Origin: Stictocephala bisonia
Lineage: Eukaryota > Arthropoda > Insecta > Hemiptera > Membracidae
Length of the DNA: 64,000 bases
Assembly: GCA_035578905.1 (NCBI GenBank)
Contig: JAQJVL010000147.1
Span: forward strand, 476,906-540,905
Reading direction: 5' to 3'
Each line of letters opens with the position of its first letter. Within the stretch, counting starts at the first letter, position 1. The notes under the pieces were generated by a model. The model saw nothing but the letters and a program-made list of their open reading frames with translations, was not told the DNA's origin and ran no database searches. This document shows, one piece after another, positions 13,712 to 24,689 of this stretch. Both the position numbers and the translations under genes were made by a program.

Positions 13712-14926
13712 GTGTGTATGCGGAGTAGAACTTAGGGCCCAAGTAAACGTATTTGTATGTGATGTGGGTTTATGGGCTTCTAGTAGAAGTGTGCGACTGT
13801 ATGTATGCGGAGTAGAACTTAGAGCCCAAGTAAACGTATTTGTATGTAGTGTGGGTTTATGGGCTTCTAGTAGAAGTGTGCGACTGTGTGTATGCGGAGT
13901 AGAACTTAGAGCCCAAGTAAACGTATTTGTTTGTGATGTGGGTTTATGGGCTTCTAGTAGAAGTGTGCGACTGTGTGTATGCGAAATAGAACTTAGAGCC
14001 CAAATAAACGTATTTGTATGTAGTGTGGGATTATGGGCTTCTAGTAGAAGTGTGTGACTGTGTGTATGTGGAGTAGAACTTAGGGCCCAAGTAAACGTAT
14101 TTGTATGTAGTGTGGGTTTATGGGCTTCTAGTAAAAGTGTGCGACTGTGTGTATGCGGAGTAGAACTTAGAGCCCAAGTAAACGTATTTGTATGTAGTGT
14201 GGGATTATGGGCTTCTAGTAGAAGTGTGTGACTGTGTGTATGCGGAGTAGAACTTAGGGCCCAAGTAAACGTATTTGTATGTAGTGTGGGTTTATGGGCT
14301 TCTAGTAGAAGTGTGCGACTGTGTGTATGCGGAGTAGAACTTAGAGCCCAAGTAAACGTATTTGTATGTAGTGTGGGTTTATGGGCTTCTAGTAGAAGTG
14401 TGCGACTGTGTGTATGCGGAGTAGAACTTAGAGCCCAAGTAAACGTATTTGTATGTAGTGTGGGATTATGGGCTTCTAGTAGAAGTGTGTGACTGTGTGT
14501 ATGCGGAGTAGAACTTAGGGCCCAAGTAAACGTATTTGTATGTAGTGTGGGTTTATGGGCTTCTAGTAGAAGTGTGCGACTGTTGTATGCGGAGTAGAAC
14601 TTAGAGCCCAAGTAAACGTATTTGTATGTAGTGTGGGTTTATGGGCTTCTAGTAGAAGTGTGTGACTGTATGTATGTGGAGTAGAACTTAGTGCCCAAGT
14701 AAACGTATTTGTATGTATTGTGGGTTTATGGGCTTCTAGTAGAAGTGTCTGACTGTGTGTATGCGGAGTAGAACTTAGAGCCCAAGTAAACGTATTTGTA
14801 TGTAGTGTGGGTTTATGGACTTCTAGTAGAAGTGTGTGACTGTATGTATGTGGAGTAGAACTTAGAGCCCAAGTAAACGTATTTGTATGTAGTGTGGGTT
14901 TATGGGCTTCTAGTAGACGTGTGTAT

Positions 14927-16200
14927 ATGGAACAGGTTTTGAATTCTGAGTAAACGGAGTTAATGTTTTTTTTCTATTTATTTATTTTTCTATTTATGCC
15001 AGTGGAATTTGTAAATTCAATGGTCTAAACCCCTTAAGCAAATTTCTAGTCGACCTTCCGCGGATCGTGTCCGTAAGTAGGGTAAGTTGGTGGGCTCCAT
15101 ACATGTGTGTTCGATCCTTGGACTATACTATGTAATTAGATCGGCTGTTATAGCCCTGTTTCTAATTATATGCAGCTTTGGTTATTGGTAAGTATACGAG
15201 TCCTCATTACTTATAATTGTGTTTAGGATCTTCGATGTAAACATGTTTGAATGTTATTTGAGTATACTGTAATGTCTATTTGGTTTATTAATAGAATTGT
15301 GTTTTTGAGCTTACGCATTTGTTGATAAAGACTAACAGATGTTAAGAGCCTTTCACTATTTTGTAAAAACTCTATTTAGATATTACATACCCAAAATACC
15401 TGAATGATCTGTTTGTCCTCCTTATCTTCTCATCTAACTGTCACCTGGGGTCATTGTCGGTCTGCGGGGCTGTCTAAAGACCTAACGTCAGTTCGGTGAC
15501 ATGGAGTACGCTAATCTGGCTCGCTTTTTGTGACATCTCGGGCATCTCCCAAGCACCAGACCGCCTGGTCGTTGAAGAGGGTGCTCTTGATTGCTGATAA
15601 GCTGATAAAGCTGAAAGCGCCCGCGGAGTCCGGTGACGCGCTGTGGTATTGCTCAGCTCCCTGTCAGGGTCAGTCCACCGCTCAGGCGGAAAGCAGCTGG
15701 TTTTCTGGGTTTGGGTTTTAGTTGATAGGACACGCTTCATTAACCTTTATATCAAACAGTTTAACAGCTATTAACAATTAACAGTTTACTTGCCAATTCA
15801 CAAGTGTTTATAGTATGTACGTAACCTTGTTGAGTGCGAACTTCTAAAATATACTCTCTAGGGGTTTGTAACTAGGGTTTTATTGCACTCCGTAGTTTAA
15901 TTAGTTGGTTATGTGCTGCACCAAAATCGAAATTTAAGGATCCAAATTCTTAACTTTTACAGAAATTTGTTTTGATTTAGCCCCTAGCATACTTCAACCG
16001 TTGTGTGATCTTAGAATGAATGGTTGAATTTTAAATTTCTGTACTAGAAAGTTAACTTCTAGCTTTGTTAAAAATATAGCTGTAAAAATATAATTTTTCA
16101 AAATAATGTTTGATACATATGAACTGAAAATATATTACCAAAGATTGTATCCACCGCATCATAACGACAATGTAACAGCTAATTGAAGTTAAATATATAT
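14927..16200. other. Gene-free flank with a GC-richer patch
   Basis: Mostly AT-rich. About 15,430-15,725 is GC-richer and holds overlapping open frames on opposite strands (63 codons plus, 88 codons minus). I recognise neither product and see no splice sites that choose between them. It could be an exon, a decayed transposon or an open stretch by chance. Confidence 0.4.
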
Positions 16201-16209
16201 TTTACTTAG

Positions 16210-16548
16210 TAATATATATATTCGCCCGTTGGACGAGTAGTGTGCCAGGCTCGACCCCTAGGATGGTGGCTGGTAAAATCACACATATAGTCTCCTGCCG
16301 TTGATTCAGTATCATAAGACATTTTTTTTTCTTCATAAAAAACGAGATGCTGGTCTCATTTTTGGCCCTTGATCCATCCATAGACTATTGATATGTGTGG
16401 AAAACTAATAAGAAAGACTAAGGGGGAGAACTAGTACAATATAAGGTGAATATTACTGATAAAACTAGTAGTCAATGCCAGAAATCAAACCTTAGCTGTT
16501 ATCTTTAACTCGGTCCTGACACCTTAGACCACTCGGCCACTGGAAAGC
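16210..16548 (-). mobile_element. tRNA-derived SINE-like sequence
   Basis: Reading the minus strand from about 16,548, GTGGCCGAGTGGTCTAAGG matches the A-box region of a Leu/Ser-type tRNA. GGTTTGATTTC about 45 bases later resembles a B box with two changes. The ends do not pair as an acceptor stem, so this is not a functional tRNA. The following ~270 bp run to an AT-rich tail near 16,210 that could be the SINE body. The downstream boundary is uncertain. Confidence 0.45.
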
Positions 16549-16559
16549 TATGATAATTC

Positions 16560-19500
16560 GGTTCAGTAGCAACTTCTGAGACTCGGTACAGTAAATCTGT
16601 TGGATACAAATTACCTGTGGACTTACTCTAGCTATAAAGGTTCGTCAAAACCGGTGTATTTTCTTGGGAATGTTAGGTTATTTCATAATAGGGCTTATTA
16701 TATTATTTCCTATACTCCGGGAAATGTTTATAGAGGTATTGAACATATGTAATGAAAATGTACGTGCAAAATGATAATTACGTTTGCAAAGTTCATCCTA
16801 CCCAATCACCAGTGGTAGAGGCATATAGATTAAATTTATTACGATTTATGAATTTATATTTTCAAAACAGGATATTTTATCTTAATGATCTCTCAAAATA
16901 AAAACTACATGAACAATAGGTAGCTTAGTGGAGAGTTCTAACTATCATAGTTTTGCATATTTGGTAATCGTACTTTTCATATCCTGTTTGATTCAGGCAA
17001 ATAGGCTTTCGCTTGTACTCTGAGCTGTGAGTAGTAGCTGTCTACGCCACGTTAAAAAATATATGTAATAATGGTTCTGTGTTACAAACACGTATATAAC
17101 ACGAACTGTAGAATTGTAAATTTACAACAAGAAAATAATAAACACCCAAAAACAATGCTCAAAAACTTACAGAGTGCCGTAACAAGTTACGTAAATATTG
17201 AAATACAGTTATATTGGTCTAGACAAGCGCCACAAATTCTTTCCGAGCACTTTGCATAAACTAGTTTGCTGGTAAACATACCGAAGTACATACATAAACA
17301 TCTCAGACAGCCGTCAACGACGAAAGCACATAAATTCCCAAACGTGACAAAAATCTCAGCGACGCATCAATCTGACGTATTATGGACTCTCAGCCCATCT
17401 TGGAATTGTCAATAAAACCAAGAAGTTACTTTCATAGATATAATCGTATCTGGAACTCTATTCATGAACTCCTCTTAGATGGAGCATCCCTGATAATAGT
17501 GCTGTGTCAGTTAAATTAAACAAACGTTCTCTCTTTATGTAACCGCTATTTTTTTCCAAAAAATACTAAACAATTGAGTAATAGTTGAGAAATATATAGC
17601 TATTAATCACTCTATTAATTTCCATTGTCAGGTATTGAGTCAACTTTCAGGTTAGTTTAAAATGGTGTGCCTCAGGGCTCTGTAATTGGACCTTTACTTT
17701 TTCCTGTCAATGACTTACCAGCCAGGGTTCATATAAATCTGTGCAACAATTATTCAACCAAAATGTTAAAATATATATAGTTATTGTCACAAAGGAAATA
17801 TCAATGCATACACATAATTTGTAAGTACACACAATATGTATGAAATATTTTCATCTTAATATTCATTTGAGGATTGAACAGTCACTTCGATTACTTTTAA
17901 CTGTGGGTATTATATTCAATTATGTTAAGCCCTAGTATTGATCAACTCTGAGTTTGATGTGATTAGAACATCGAACACAGGTTGCACATGCATTAGGCCT
18001 AACCACAACATGTTGATATAATATTATTGTGTAGCTTAACTAATTTTGAACATGTGATGTTTATGGAACTGTCACCTATTTTGATTATTTTATGATCATC
18101 TACATTAATTCGATGTAATTCGTAAGGTGTGAGAGTGATGAAAATAATATGATATGATCGCTTATTTAGCTTAGCCTACTTGAACATATTTATTTAACGA
18201 AAAACTGTATCTTATTACTGTTACACGTAATTACTAAGAGAACAGTTAAAACTAGTTTTTTGTGATTAATATAGAATATCTGCACTACAAAAGATATTCT
18301 GCACAAGTGACAGAAAAGTTACTTTTAAAATACTTCTACGTCTTGAAATACATAACTTCAATACATTTACAATTCACTTCTAAGATATCCCTCCTAATTA
18401 ATTAATTACTCAATAGTTATTCTAGTCCACCCTGTCATTATTGGTACTTATTTCATGCATAATAAATTAGCTCAAAACTTAGCTTGTAATTTGTAGAGAA
18501 CAACGGTTAATACAAATGTCAAACAACTAAAATTAAACTGTTTTGTTTGAAATGTGTAGCCATTAGATTGCTTAATATTTTATTTAAAAATGTAGATGTA
18601 AAAGTTGTAGATCTTTTCAAACTTTATAATTTTGCATCTTCATGATAGAATCGAACATAATATTTGAGTGACCTACATTTTTATTTAAATTTTTATAGTA
18701 TAAGCTGTTGAATTAATTATTCTACAGAAAAGTATTTTATAACCTCACATCATTCTGTAAAACTGAAAATGGTCTTTCGAGACAGAAATCGATCTTGATT
18801 ATTAAAAACATCACAAAAGATTGCTAAGTGTTGCCTTTATATAAACTGTTTTGTTATGCACCAGCATCGATTTTCCCATCATATTAAGAATTGCCGTGAT
18901 TTCAAAACAAGAAATAGGGTTTAAGTTTAGTTAATTTTCACAAAGAATGTGCTAAAGTGTAACGAATTGTTTTATAATTTCAATAAAGGGTCACATTACA
19001 AGAATGTAAAGAGCCAACTGACCACCTAATACTTTGTAGCCAATAATACACTAATATTCCGTAAGCAATTTAAATTATTAAGGCCTTATCCAAGAAAATT
19101 TATTTATTGAAAAGTATAAAACAAAACATCTCAGCATTCATATTATGATTCAATTCAATTCAATTCAATTTATTTTCGCAAGCGCAATTACACATTGCTG
19201 CAGTGCACATATAAACCATCTAGCTATATGCTAGTTGATGGAAAATATATATTACAAGATAACGTTTTTATTATATAATATTCAAATATTAATATGAAAT
19301 TATAATTGAGAAAAACATACTCAGTATTAATCATTATAACCAAAAAATAAGACAACTATCTTATTTGATACAATATAAATATAAATAATAATAAATTAAA
19401 TTAAGAATTAAGGGGATATTTTTCATCTTAACAGAGAGAGTGGTAAAGCTATCTTTATGAATATACAGTGTATATTATTTGTTAACAAGCAATGAACCAG

Positions 19501-19930
19501 AATATTTTTCAAGAATGCTCCTGACATTCTAAAGGGCTCGACGGGACAGTACCTTAGAATTCCTAACATGCAGTTTTATAGACAATGGAGAGAAACCTGC
19601 TCAAATTCCGTATTTCTGATGGCTTGAGTCCGCCGTTACGGACATGCTTGTTAGTTTGTGTTTATCATCCTCAGCCGACAGTCCAACCCAAATATGCAGG
19701 AACACTCTTTATTATAGGTAAAATGTGGGCCAATATATTAACTTTATACATTCGATATTAAATATTATTGCCAATATGTAACTATTTTATACAATAAAAC
19801 TATCAACTACATATTAACCTATTAACAAATATAAAATAAAACAAATAATAACAAACCATAAATACCCTTACCAGTAAACAAGCATAAATAAACTATAAAA
19901 ACTTAACATTGAACAAATCTTAACAATATG
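16560..19930. other. AT-rich gene-free DNA
   Basis: No recognisable gene. A short (TTCAA)n run lies at about 19,147-19,172. Otherwise I see only unstructured AT-rich sequence. Confidence 0.6.
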
Positions 19931-19933
19931 TCT

Positions 19934-19936
<3 letters not shown>

Positions 19937-19984
<48 letters not shown>
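19937..19984. repeat. (AT)n microsatellite
   Basis: Uninterrupted alternating AT over nearly 50 bases. Confidence 0.97.
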
Positions 19985-19986
<2 letters not shown>

Positions 19987-20940
19987 TAAAAAACAACAAC
20001 AGTTCAGACATTTAACAAAATAGGCCTATATGTGGTAAATACAAAATTATCTTTCATATAGTGCGATGCAAATCAAACCAATACTATAAATCGAAGGTTT
20101 GAAAGATCGATAGTAGATGGAAAATATTACAATCGACTATTCTTTTCTCTTGTTATTAAACTCTAATCTAATTAGATTTTAAGCCATTGCCTTTCTGCTT
20201 GGATCTACATAACCTCCCAAAATCTGATATAAACAGTGAATAAATATTTCTTCATATATAATATGAGGAATTATTATTAAATCCTATTAAAATATATCAC
20301 TCGGGCTATCATAACAATGAGTACCAATAAAAATGTATTACAAAAAAAAAATATGAATATTACATTATTTGCATTTTCTCAAAAGAATACCATGACATTT
20401 CTAGGCCTATTTAGTTAAATAATAGTTTTTCAATTTAGGCTTTAATTGAGATTTAGTTGGAATATTTTGTAGTTCAATAGGCAGTGAATTAATTAAATTT
20501 GGTATCCTGTGTTCTGGGACTGCTCTGCCATATTTATTTGTATGCATAAGAACATTATAGTTCCTATGTCTCAGACCATAAGGAATATCATTTAGAGTTC
20601 TAAGTTCTTCTCTAAAATAGTTATTTAAAGTATGTTGAGTTATATAAAGATGATGAGGTGGATAATCTGCAACTGCATATAATAATTAATTAATCAAAAT
20701 TATCTTGAGCAGATTTTGGAGGATATTGGAGGGAGGTGGCAAAGCATTTTCATATTAGTGTAAGTGCAGAATAGGAAAATGCTCCAAAACATATATGATG
20801 ATTTAAAATTAATACTGTATAAAAGTTATTTGGATTCTATTGAGTATCTTGGTATGCTAATGGGAAACCGATGATCTGTAGGCAGAAACGTTTGGTCAGC
20901 AAGTTACGGATTTGTGATTCAATTGCATTTCACAATACTT
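19985..20940. other. AT-rich gene-free DNA
   Basis: Nothing recognisable apart from short A runs. Confidence 0.55.
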
Positions 20941-20949
20941 AACTTAAAA

Positions 20950-21240
20950 AAACAAAGTGACAGTTCAAAATGACCGAATTATTCGATTGGATTCCAAAGG
21001 TCGATCGTTGACCGACCCAACGCGCGACTCAGCCCCTCCTTTCTCATCCCATATTCGACTTCCTGCCGGGTCCGCACCTCCATCGAGTCATCTTCTATTG
21101 TCACCCACGCCCGCACGCCCACCCACTGACACCACGGGCTAGATTCAATTATTACACCAAGAGGACACGGTGTCCGCGACATATCCTGGTGCTCGGCCTA
21201 CGACCCAGCCAACTATCGAGTCTTCCCTCCCCGTGTAAGG
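20950..21240. other. GC-rich island of unknown nature
   Basis: This stretch is clearly GC-richer than its surroundings, with several CpGs. It is open for about 60 codons on both strands. I recognise no protein motif and see no confident splice sites. It could be a promoter-type island or an old transposon fragment. Confidence 0.3.
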
Positions 21241-21975
21241 AAATCAACAGAATTTAGGAACATGTTATAGTAGATTGAAAGGATAGTGTTGTCTTATTTA
21301 ACATAATTAGGTTGCCGTTCATCAGACTGCCAAGCCACCGCTGGAATGTTGACATTCGGGCTAAAATATACCGTTCTTTTTAAAGCGTAGACTACGACTC
21401 ATGTTATTATAATCAGTTAGCGTGAACTCCGTATGATTAATAAAGGTCCAATTTAGTGGACCATGACAGATATTAGGATTTTTTTTAAATCGTCAAGAAT
21501 TACATTTAAAGTTTCCCATATTAAACTGTACAAATGTTTTTAAATACTCCATTTTTTACAAATATATATAGACTTCGCATCTTAAATGATACTTAAAGTG
21601 TTGTTATACAATCACCATTTTGGACTGAATCCTAGAAATATAAAACATTGTTTCTGGCGTTTTTCGTAAAGCGAAACGGCCTCTTTGATGAAAGTAACAG
21701 TCTGAAACATCGTATCCATGATACGAGCATTATGATAATACTTAATGCAAAATAAAACAAACGTACATATAGTTTAGTTTGGATTGTATCCAGGAGGAAA
21801 TCATTTATCTATATCTAAAAGTCATAATTTATTCCAAATAATAGTCATAAACTTACTACATATATGTGTATGTCACCATTGATTTTACGTACGCCTTCCT
21901 AGTAATTAATCAGTTGATTAAAAACAGGACGACGTAAATTCTGATGTTGAATCTTATCGTTCGAGCTTGAATTGT

Positions 21976-22020
21976 GAGGTTGAATTAAATATACGTGCAC
22001 TGTATATTTAATTCAACCTC
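21976..22020. repeat. Perfect 19-bp inverted repeat with 7-nt loop
   Basis: GAGGTTGAATTAAATATAC at 21,976-21,994 is the exact reverse complement of 22,002-22,020. The loop is GTGCACT. A transcript would form a short, perfectly paired hairpin on either strand. Confidence 0.95.
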
Positions 22021-22059
22021 TCATTACTGAGCACATACAATCAGGTATTAGATAAAGTA

Positions 22060-22240
22060 ATAATAGGTCGCTATTCGCCTCCGCATCTTGATGCCTCAGG
22101 TTCAATTCCCAGAGTGCTGCGTGTAAACTCACACCCTATATAATACAATAACTCGTGAAACATCGTGAAGCAATTCATAAACTACTATTTCAGTAGCGGA
22201 GTCCTACACCTGATGTACTAATCACTCCCCCCCCCCCCAA
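22060..22240 (+). mobile_element. Possible decayed tRNA-derived SINE
   Basis: GGTTCAATTCCC at about 22,099-22,110 fits a Pol III B box. The A-box region upstream is not convincing. A C run follows at about 22,228. Weak call. Confidence 0.25.
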
Positions 22241-22964
22241 TTAGAAAAAACCATCGTCCAGCTTGCATGGTCCTTGTGGACCTATTTGCGGATTACTATT
22301 ACCTAAGGAACATCCCTGCAAGTTTCGTGAGCCAACCCTGTAATTTGTTAAATTTTGTAATGTTGCACTGTTCTAAGCTCTCTCGTTCCTATGGTGGTGG
22401 TAAAATAGGTTCTGATTGACCGATATCGGGATATTTGTTACCTTGTTATTAATTCTGAGATAAATGGTTTTTAATTCTTTCTTGGAGCACATCTAGAGAC
22501 TATGAAGAGTATTTTGCCTAGTTCTATGGATATATTGAAGTGGTTTTTAGCGTCACAGTTTATAAGAAACTGTGATTTGTCAGTAATGGTACTTGACTTT
22601 TTTATTTATACATAATAGTTCAACCTACAAATAATCTTATATATCTCTGGATAGAATTAGGTAAAATAGACGTTCAACTACCAAAACAAACGATTTATAA
22701 GAGGTGAATCAAATACTGAAGACACGCACTTATTAAAACACCAGAGTGCAGGATGAACTTGTTTTTTGGTGGACTAACATTATCAAAGGACTGATAAATG
22801 GGCTAAGAACGCAAGAGACGCTGTAGTTAAGTGGTTTTTACTTTCAGGGTATTAACAGATCAATGCTGTGGAGAGTGTTGGGAAAACTACAAAGTTACGC
22901 TAAGTAATTATGAAATTTTAAAAAATGTGTTTCTTCTGTTATATGTTTGTTTATACAGATAAAA
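22241..22964. other. Gene-free DNA
   Basis: No feature recognised. Confidence 0.5.
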
Positions 22965-23218
22965 AAGAAACAGACGTTGCTTTCTTATGGCCAGTGAAAT
23001 TTCAGTGGCAGTTATAAATAGATTACAACTAATGTACATCTTTTATCTTTAGTAATAATCACTACGTTTATCCTTCATGTGTTGTACGGAATAAGGGAGA
23101 GACTGACAAGGTGCTGGCCCTTCCATATGCCTGGTGAAATATATAGAACTAACTACTCAACATATTAACTTGATACATATTCAGCACACTATTGGATGCG
23201 ACATCTGTTTATTTCTTC
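22965..23218. mobile_element. MITE-like element, copy 1
   Basis: About 254 bp bounded by imperfect terminal inverted repeats (AAGAAACAGACGTTGC at the left, GCGACATCTGTTTATTTCTT at the right). It is similar along its length to 46,346-46,594, sharing for example AATAGATTACAACTAA, TACTTTAC-like spacers and GGAATAAGGGAG. No coding capacity. No target duplication could be fixed. Confidence 0.6.
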
Positions 23219-24000
23219 TCTTTGTAGTATTTAGTATTTAGTATTAGTAGTATTTAGACTGAAAGTTATCTAAATATACTCATAATTTTCATAGTACTGT
23301 TTCTTAATAATTATTATAAAAAGGAAAATTATTTAGTTGCAAAACAATAATCTCGTACTTTGTATTAAGAGAGAAATTTTTTAATCGACATTGAATTATT
23401 TTTAAACGTAATCATCTATTAAACCAAGTAATCGTATTGTAAAATTATTATTATATAATAATACATTCTCTCCTAGGACACACACTAAACGTCAAAATTT
23501 TCACTTTTTCAATATCTTGTTCAAAATTTCCCATGATCATAACTTTAAATGCATATTTTCATCATTGAATTACCCATAAATTCAAAGGTTTTCCCAACCT
23601 TCTGAACTTAATATTTCTTTGCTGTTTCTTCATTCAGGCTTGTTTAGGAAGTGGTTTGCAAATGAACAGCCGAGTCGTTCATCATTTTGTTATTAGCACT
23701 GTGGTGTGAGGGGTGGTTTGTCGTCATTTATAAATCATCATATTTTCTCGTTAAAACTGATTGGCCGACTTGGCCCTTCTTATTAAATAATATGAAACAT
23801 GGCTAATATGTAATATTGTTGTAATTTATTCAATATTTCACACTCTACGACGTCTATATTAGATATATGTGAATTTGACTTATATTCATAAATAAGAGCA
23901 CACTCTTTTATCAGGTTTAACTCTTGTTAAAAACTTTAACTTAGACAACCTAATTATTCTTTGTTCATACTTTTCATTACAAATAATATAACAAGTATTT
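23219..24000. other. Gene-free DNA
   Basis: No gene recognised. Short TAGTATTTAG duplications occur at about 23,226-23,256. Confidence 0.5.
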
Positions 24001-24260
24001 ACAGTAGTTCCATGCTCTATAGACAAAAAAGTAATTTTCAGTTCCTTATCACAGACACCCTAAATGGTTTTTAGTTCCTAATTTCTGATCACAAACAACT
24101 CAATTGGTCTTTTCCTAAATTTTATTACAGACACTACAGTTAAATGCTTAGTTCTATGCTCTGTAGGAAAACTAAGTGATTTTTAGTTTCTAGTTCTTTG
24201 GTTTTTAGTGTCCGTTAATTTAGTTGTTTGGTTTCTACATTTTTACGAGTCAACTTCAGT
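24001..24260. repeat. Degenerate low-copy minisatellite
   Basis: Loose repeats of motifs such as TTTTTAGTTCC, TTACAGACAC and ATGCTCTRTAG recur every ~60 bases. Strongly decayed; boundaries are approximate. Confidence 0.35.
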
Positions 24261-24550
24261 TTTTAGACATAAATAAACATGTAATTAAGAGAAACTATGA
24301 GATTAATATACTGGTAGAGACGACATTAAAATTCCTCTTAACTAATGAATTTGTCAAACCATTTTCTGTATGAACGGAAATCAGTTTCTGATTATATCAG
24401 CTTCGTTACTCTTTTACTTTATTTTTATAATAAACTCCATAATTTATTGGTGTTCCAAGGTCCTTTTCAAGATTCCATGCCACAAACGGTGACCTGCCAC
24501 GAGGGGATGGATGAAGAGATAATGTCGAAGGAGGTCTTATTATCCAAACC

Positions 24551-24686
24551 ACAACCACTGGCCGGGCAGGCGGGCTGCGTGAAAGGACGGGATCACCCAG
24601 CGGTCACCCATCCAAGGGACAACCACTGGCCGGGCAGGCGGGCTGCGTGAAAGGACGGGATCACCCAGCGGTCACCCATCCAAGGG
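24551..24686 (-). repeat. 68-bp tandem duplication with a 5S-rRNA-like box
   Basis: Two virtually identical 68-bp units (24,551-24,618 and 24,619-24,686) in a GC-rich patch. On the minus strand each contains CTTGGATGGGTGACCGCTGG. This matches the box C region of arthropod 5S rRNA (…TTGGATGGGTGACCGCCTGG…) apart from one missing base. The rest does not resemble 5S, so this is not a 5S gene. A 5S-derived SINE (SINE3-type) or captured fragment is likely. Confidence 0.6.
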
Positions 24687-24689
24687 ACA

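Larger units (their letters stand above)
5710..14926. repeat. 87-bp satellite array, about 106 monomers
   Basis: Head-to-tail copies of an 87-bp unit built around GTATGCGGAGTAGAACTTAG, CCCAAGTAAACGTATTTGTA and GGGTTTATGGGCTTCTAGTA. Each unit carries the 13-bp palindrome CTTCTAGTAGAAG. Because 87 = 3 x 29, frames stay open on both strands for hundreds of codons, giving 29-residue repeats (such as THSHTLLLEAHKPT on the minus strand). These break wherever a monomer has a 1-bp indel, as at 6,781-6,784. I see no start context, splice signal or conserved non-repeat domain, so I call this non-coding satellite. Monomers differ by point changes (TAGAGCCC/TAGGGCCC, GTGATG/GTAGTG, GTGTGAC/GTGCGAC) that serve as markers for the higher-order structure. 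Confidence 0.97.

Noticed and set aside
5508..14611. Long open frames of 155-541 codons on both strands encoding 29-residue repeats
   Set aside because: They follow from an 87-bp satellite unit divisible by three. They exist on both strands, break at random 1-bp indels and contain no domain.
3681..14926. Array of regular repeats that might suggest a CRISPR
   Set aside because: Units are contiguous with no unique spacers, the unit is 87 bp, and the DNA is clearly eukaryotic.
15474..15740. 88-codon minus and 63-codon plus frames as genes
   Set aside because: Both strands are open over the same bases, with no motif and no splice evidence. Kept only as a GC-richer patch.
16475..16548. Functional tRNA-Leu/Ser gene
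   Set aside because: No acceptor-stem pairing and a damaged B box; better read as a SINE head.
24551..24686. 5S rRNA gene
   Set aside because: Only about 20 bases match box C; the rest of the ~120-nt gene is absent.
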